From Kitasatospora cheerisanensis KCTC 2395 (GTDB lineage: Bacteria > Actinomycetota > Actinomycetes > Streptomycetales > Streptomycetaceae), in contig NZ_KK853997.1 of NCBI RefSeq assembly GCF_000696185.1, positions 3,140,852 to 3,204,851 of the forward strand: DNA of 64,000 bases, in the 5' to 3' direction. Position 1 is the stretch's first letter, and each line of letters starts with the position of its first letter. This document shows, one piece after another, positions 61,112-64,000 of the stretch. Below the pieces are notes generated by a model that was not told where the DNA came from, ran no database searches, and saw only the letters and a list, made by a program, of their open reading frames with translations. The translations under genes and the position numbers were made by a program.

Positions 61112-62347
61112 ATGAACGACCTTCAACTGATCAGCGACGGCGACGGGTTGGCGGTCATCGGCGACCCGGCCGCGGTCGAACGCTTCCTCCTCTCCGAAGG
61201 CCTCCCCTCGCAGGACCTCGGCCTGCCGCGCCTCGGCTCGGCCTTCGGAGCGGCCTCCGGAGCCGCCCAGGCGGCCTCCGAGATCGCCGCCAACTCCGGC
61301 CGCTGGGTGAAGCTGACCGAGAAGTCCGCGAAGGCCCTCCAGAAGCACAAACTGATGAAGGGTTCGGGCCCGGGCAGCAGCCGAGCGGTGCTGATGGAGA
61401 ACGGCAGGACCAAGGGCATCCTCGAACTGGTGCGGACACCGGGCTCGTTGCTCTCCAACCCCGCCGTCCTGGCCGGCGCCGCCGGGCTCATGGCGCAACT
61501 CGCCATGCAGCAGACCATGGACGAGATCACCGACTACCTCGCCACCATCGACGAAAAGGTCGACGACGTGCTCCGCGCCCAGAAGGACGCGGTGGTGGCC
61601 GACATGATCGGTGCCGGCTTCGTCATCGAGGAGGGCCTGGCCGTCCGGGAACAGGTCGGCCGGGTCTCCGAAGTCACCTGGGCCAAGGTCTCGCTCACCT
61701 CCGTCACCATCGCCCGCACCCAGGCCTACGCACTGCGCCAACTCGACGCGCTCGCCGAGAAGATGGAGCAGAAGACCAGGATCGGCGACCTCGCCAAAGC
61801 CTCCAAGGACGCCGAGTCCACCGTCCGGGAGTGGCTCGCCGTCCTGGCCCGCTGCTTCCAACTCCAGGACGCCATCGCCGTCCTGGAACTCGACCGCGTC
61901 CTGGACGCCTCGCCGGACGAGTTGGACCTGCACCGCCTCGCCATCCGCACCGCCCGGCAGAACCGCACCGAGCTCATCGCCCGCTGCACCGAACGCCTGC
62001 TGGCCCGCGTCGACGCGGCCGTCGGTACCGCCAACACCAAGGTCCTGCTCCACCCGACCGCCTCCCCCGCCGTGGTCAGTTCGGGCAACCAGGTCGCCAC
62101 CGCCGTCGTCGCCTTCCGCGGCCGGCTCGGCATCGAGCACGACCAGCAGTCACTGGACGCCCGCCGCTGGGTGGACGCGGCCACGGAGGCCCGGAACAAG
62201 GTGCTCGAAACGGGAGCCGAGGGCGTCGACGCCGCCAAGCGTCTCGGCACCGAGACCTTCGACCGGGCCAGGGCGGTGACCGGCAAACTGTCGAACGGCC
62301 TCGCCGGGCGGGTGCTCCGCCGACGTCAGAACGACGAGGAGAACTGA
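61112..62347 (+). CDS. Unrecognised helical protein with central hydrophobic hairpin
   Basis: 411 residues, no family I can name. It has a mixed N-terminal ~40 residues, a small-residue-rich stretch (AFGAASGAAQAASEIAA, 45-61), a central hydrophobic hairpin-like region (about 105-135, SLLSNPAVLAGAAGLMAQL), then long amphipathic helices to ~310, a Ser/Thr/Pro turn, and a basic helical C-terminus (RVLRRRQNDEEN). This helix-hairpin-helix pattern recalls alpha-helical membrane-inserting proteins, but that is inference only. RBS GGGAG precedes the ATG. It lies between the DUF58 gene and an rRNA operon; it has a somewhat lower GC than the operon before it, so it may be a recent arrival. Confidence 0.7.
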   Translation: MNDLQLISDGDGLAVIGDPAAVERFLLSEGLPSQDLGLPRLGSAFGAASGAAQAASEIAANSGRWVKLTEKSAKALQKHKLMKGSGPGSSRAVLMENGRTKGILELVRTPGSLLSNPAVLAGAAGLMAQLAMQQTMDEITDYLATIDEKVDDVLRAQKDAVVADMIGAGFVIEEGLAVREQVGRVSEVTWAKVSLTSVTIARTQAYALRQLDALAEKMEQKTRIGDLAKASKDAESTVREWLAVLARCFQLQDAIAVLELDRVLDASPDELDLHRLAIRTARQNRTELIARCTERLLARVDAAVGTANTKVLLHPTASPAVVSSGNQVATAVVAFRGRLGIEHDQQSLDARRWVDAATEARNKVLETGAEGVDAAKRLGTETFDRARAVTGKLSNGLAGRVLRRRQNDEEN

Positions 62348-62411
62348 GTCGTCCGAGCCCCGGGTGCATGGCATGCGGGGCTCGCCGGCGAATTCCGGGC
62401 CGTGAACGCGA

Positions 62412-62443
62412 GAAAGCCCCCCGCCAGAAGGCGAGGGGCTTTC
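62412..62443 (-). terminator. Terminator of the rRNA operon
   Basis: 14-bp stem with one mismatch (62412-62425 with 62430-62443), AGAA loop, immediately downstream of 5S rRNA on the minus strand. Confidence 0.8.
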
Positions 62444-62454
62444 CCTGAAAAATT

Positions 62455-62573
62455 GTTCGGCGGCGTCCTACTCTCCCACAGGGTCCCCCCTGCAGTACCA
62501 TCGGCGCTGTGAGGCTTAGCTTCCGGGTTCGGAATGTAACCGGGCGTTTCCCTCACGCTATGACCACCGAAAC
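62455..62573 (-). rRNA. rrf: 5S ribosomal RNA
   Basis: Full 5S gene. 5' GUUUCGGUGGUCAUAGCGUG, the loop CCCGGUUACAUUCCGAACCC, and 3' GUAGGACGCCGCCGAAC pair into the standard five-helix structure. Ends are approximate to 3 nt. Confidence 0.95.
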
Positions 62574-62651
62574 ACTATGAAACTGTCACCACCCACACGA
62601 GTGTTCGTGGGGGTCGTTGTTTCAGAACAACACAGTGGACGCGAGCAACTG

Positions 62652-64000
<1,349 letters not shown>

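Overview
The window is a very GC-rich (roughly 73%) chromosomal segment of a streptomycete (Streptomyces or Kitasatospora). The evidence is the gene content and order (pkaA/pkaB kinases, hupA, a two-domain NnaR-type regulator, the mtrA-mtrB-lpqB cluster, an NAD-specific ~180-kDa-class glutamate dehydrogenase), the use of GTG/TTG starts, and a tmRNA whose tag reads ANSKRDSQQFALAA. Nearly everything is core chromosome. I see no insertion sequence, prophage, CRISPR array, tRNA gene or attachment site.

Layout. 1-2202: a molybdenum hydroxylase (xanthine dehydrogenase-like) operon on the minus strand, cut by the window edge and carrying several frameshifts. 2435-5040: a GH20 hexosaminidase, a small DUF3039 protein and a YqgE protein. 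5259-11513: murA, an HU protein, NAD-type malic enzyme and a HelD-like RNA polymerase-recycling helicase. 11620-14308: the NnaR-like HemD/winged-helix regulator with its neighbour, a NarK nitrate transporter. 14494-19635: tmRNA, an antigen-85-like membrane esterase, SmpB, an S41 protease, FtsX and FtsE. 19897-30537: a small zinc-ribbon membrane protein, RF2, the PkaB and PkaA kinases, a divergent FHA plus FtsK-like ATPase, a VanY-like D,D-carboxypeptidase with an OmpR-type two-component pair, and a SUKH-fold protein. 30597-38214: glutamate dehydrogenase, P5C dehydrogenase and a HAD phosphatase, together glutamate/proline catabolism. 38551-43033: a secreted protein, an aldo/keto reductase, an MFS exporter with a palindromic operator, and small proteins. 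43327-55475: the conserved actinobacterial secretion/envelope cluster (Rv3235-like, secA, YcaQ-like glycosylase, NarL-type regulator, hpf, comF, lpqB, mtrB, mtrA). 55701-62347: a membrane protein, the DUF4129-DUF4350-MoxR-DUF58 operon and an unrecognised helical protein. 62455-64000: the 3' end of an rRNA operon (5S and partial 23S) running on the minus strand.

How it works together. Several blocks are coherent units: trans-translation (tmRNA, SmpB), septation (FtsE/FtsX), envelope signalling (PkaA/PkaB, FHA-ATPase, VanY-like enzyme plus two-component system, MtrAB-LpqB) and nitrogen/carbon metabolism (NnaR-NarK, GDH, P5CDH). Most convergent or tail-to-head junctions carry long perfect GC hairpins, the usual actinobacterial terminator form without a U-tract.

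Caution on sequence quality. Nine genes contain about 14 apparent single-base deletions, almost all in G/C runs, with otherwise intact coding sequence on both sides. This pattern looks like consensus error in a draft assembly rather than gene decay, so those genes are annotated as full-length CDSs with the break points stated.

I did not find a clear new defence or secretion system. The best candidates for undescribed biology are the FHA/FtsK-like orphan ATPase lying between a Ser/Thr kinase pair and a VanY-type signalling module, and the unrecognised 411-residue protein at 61112-62347.
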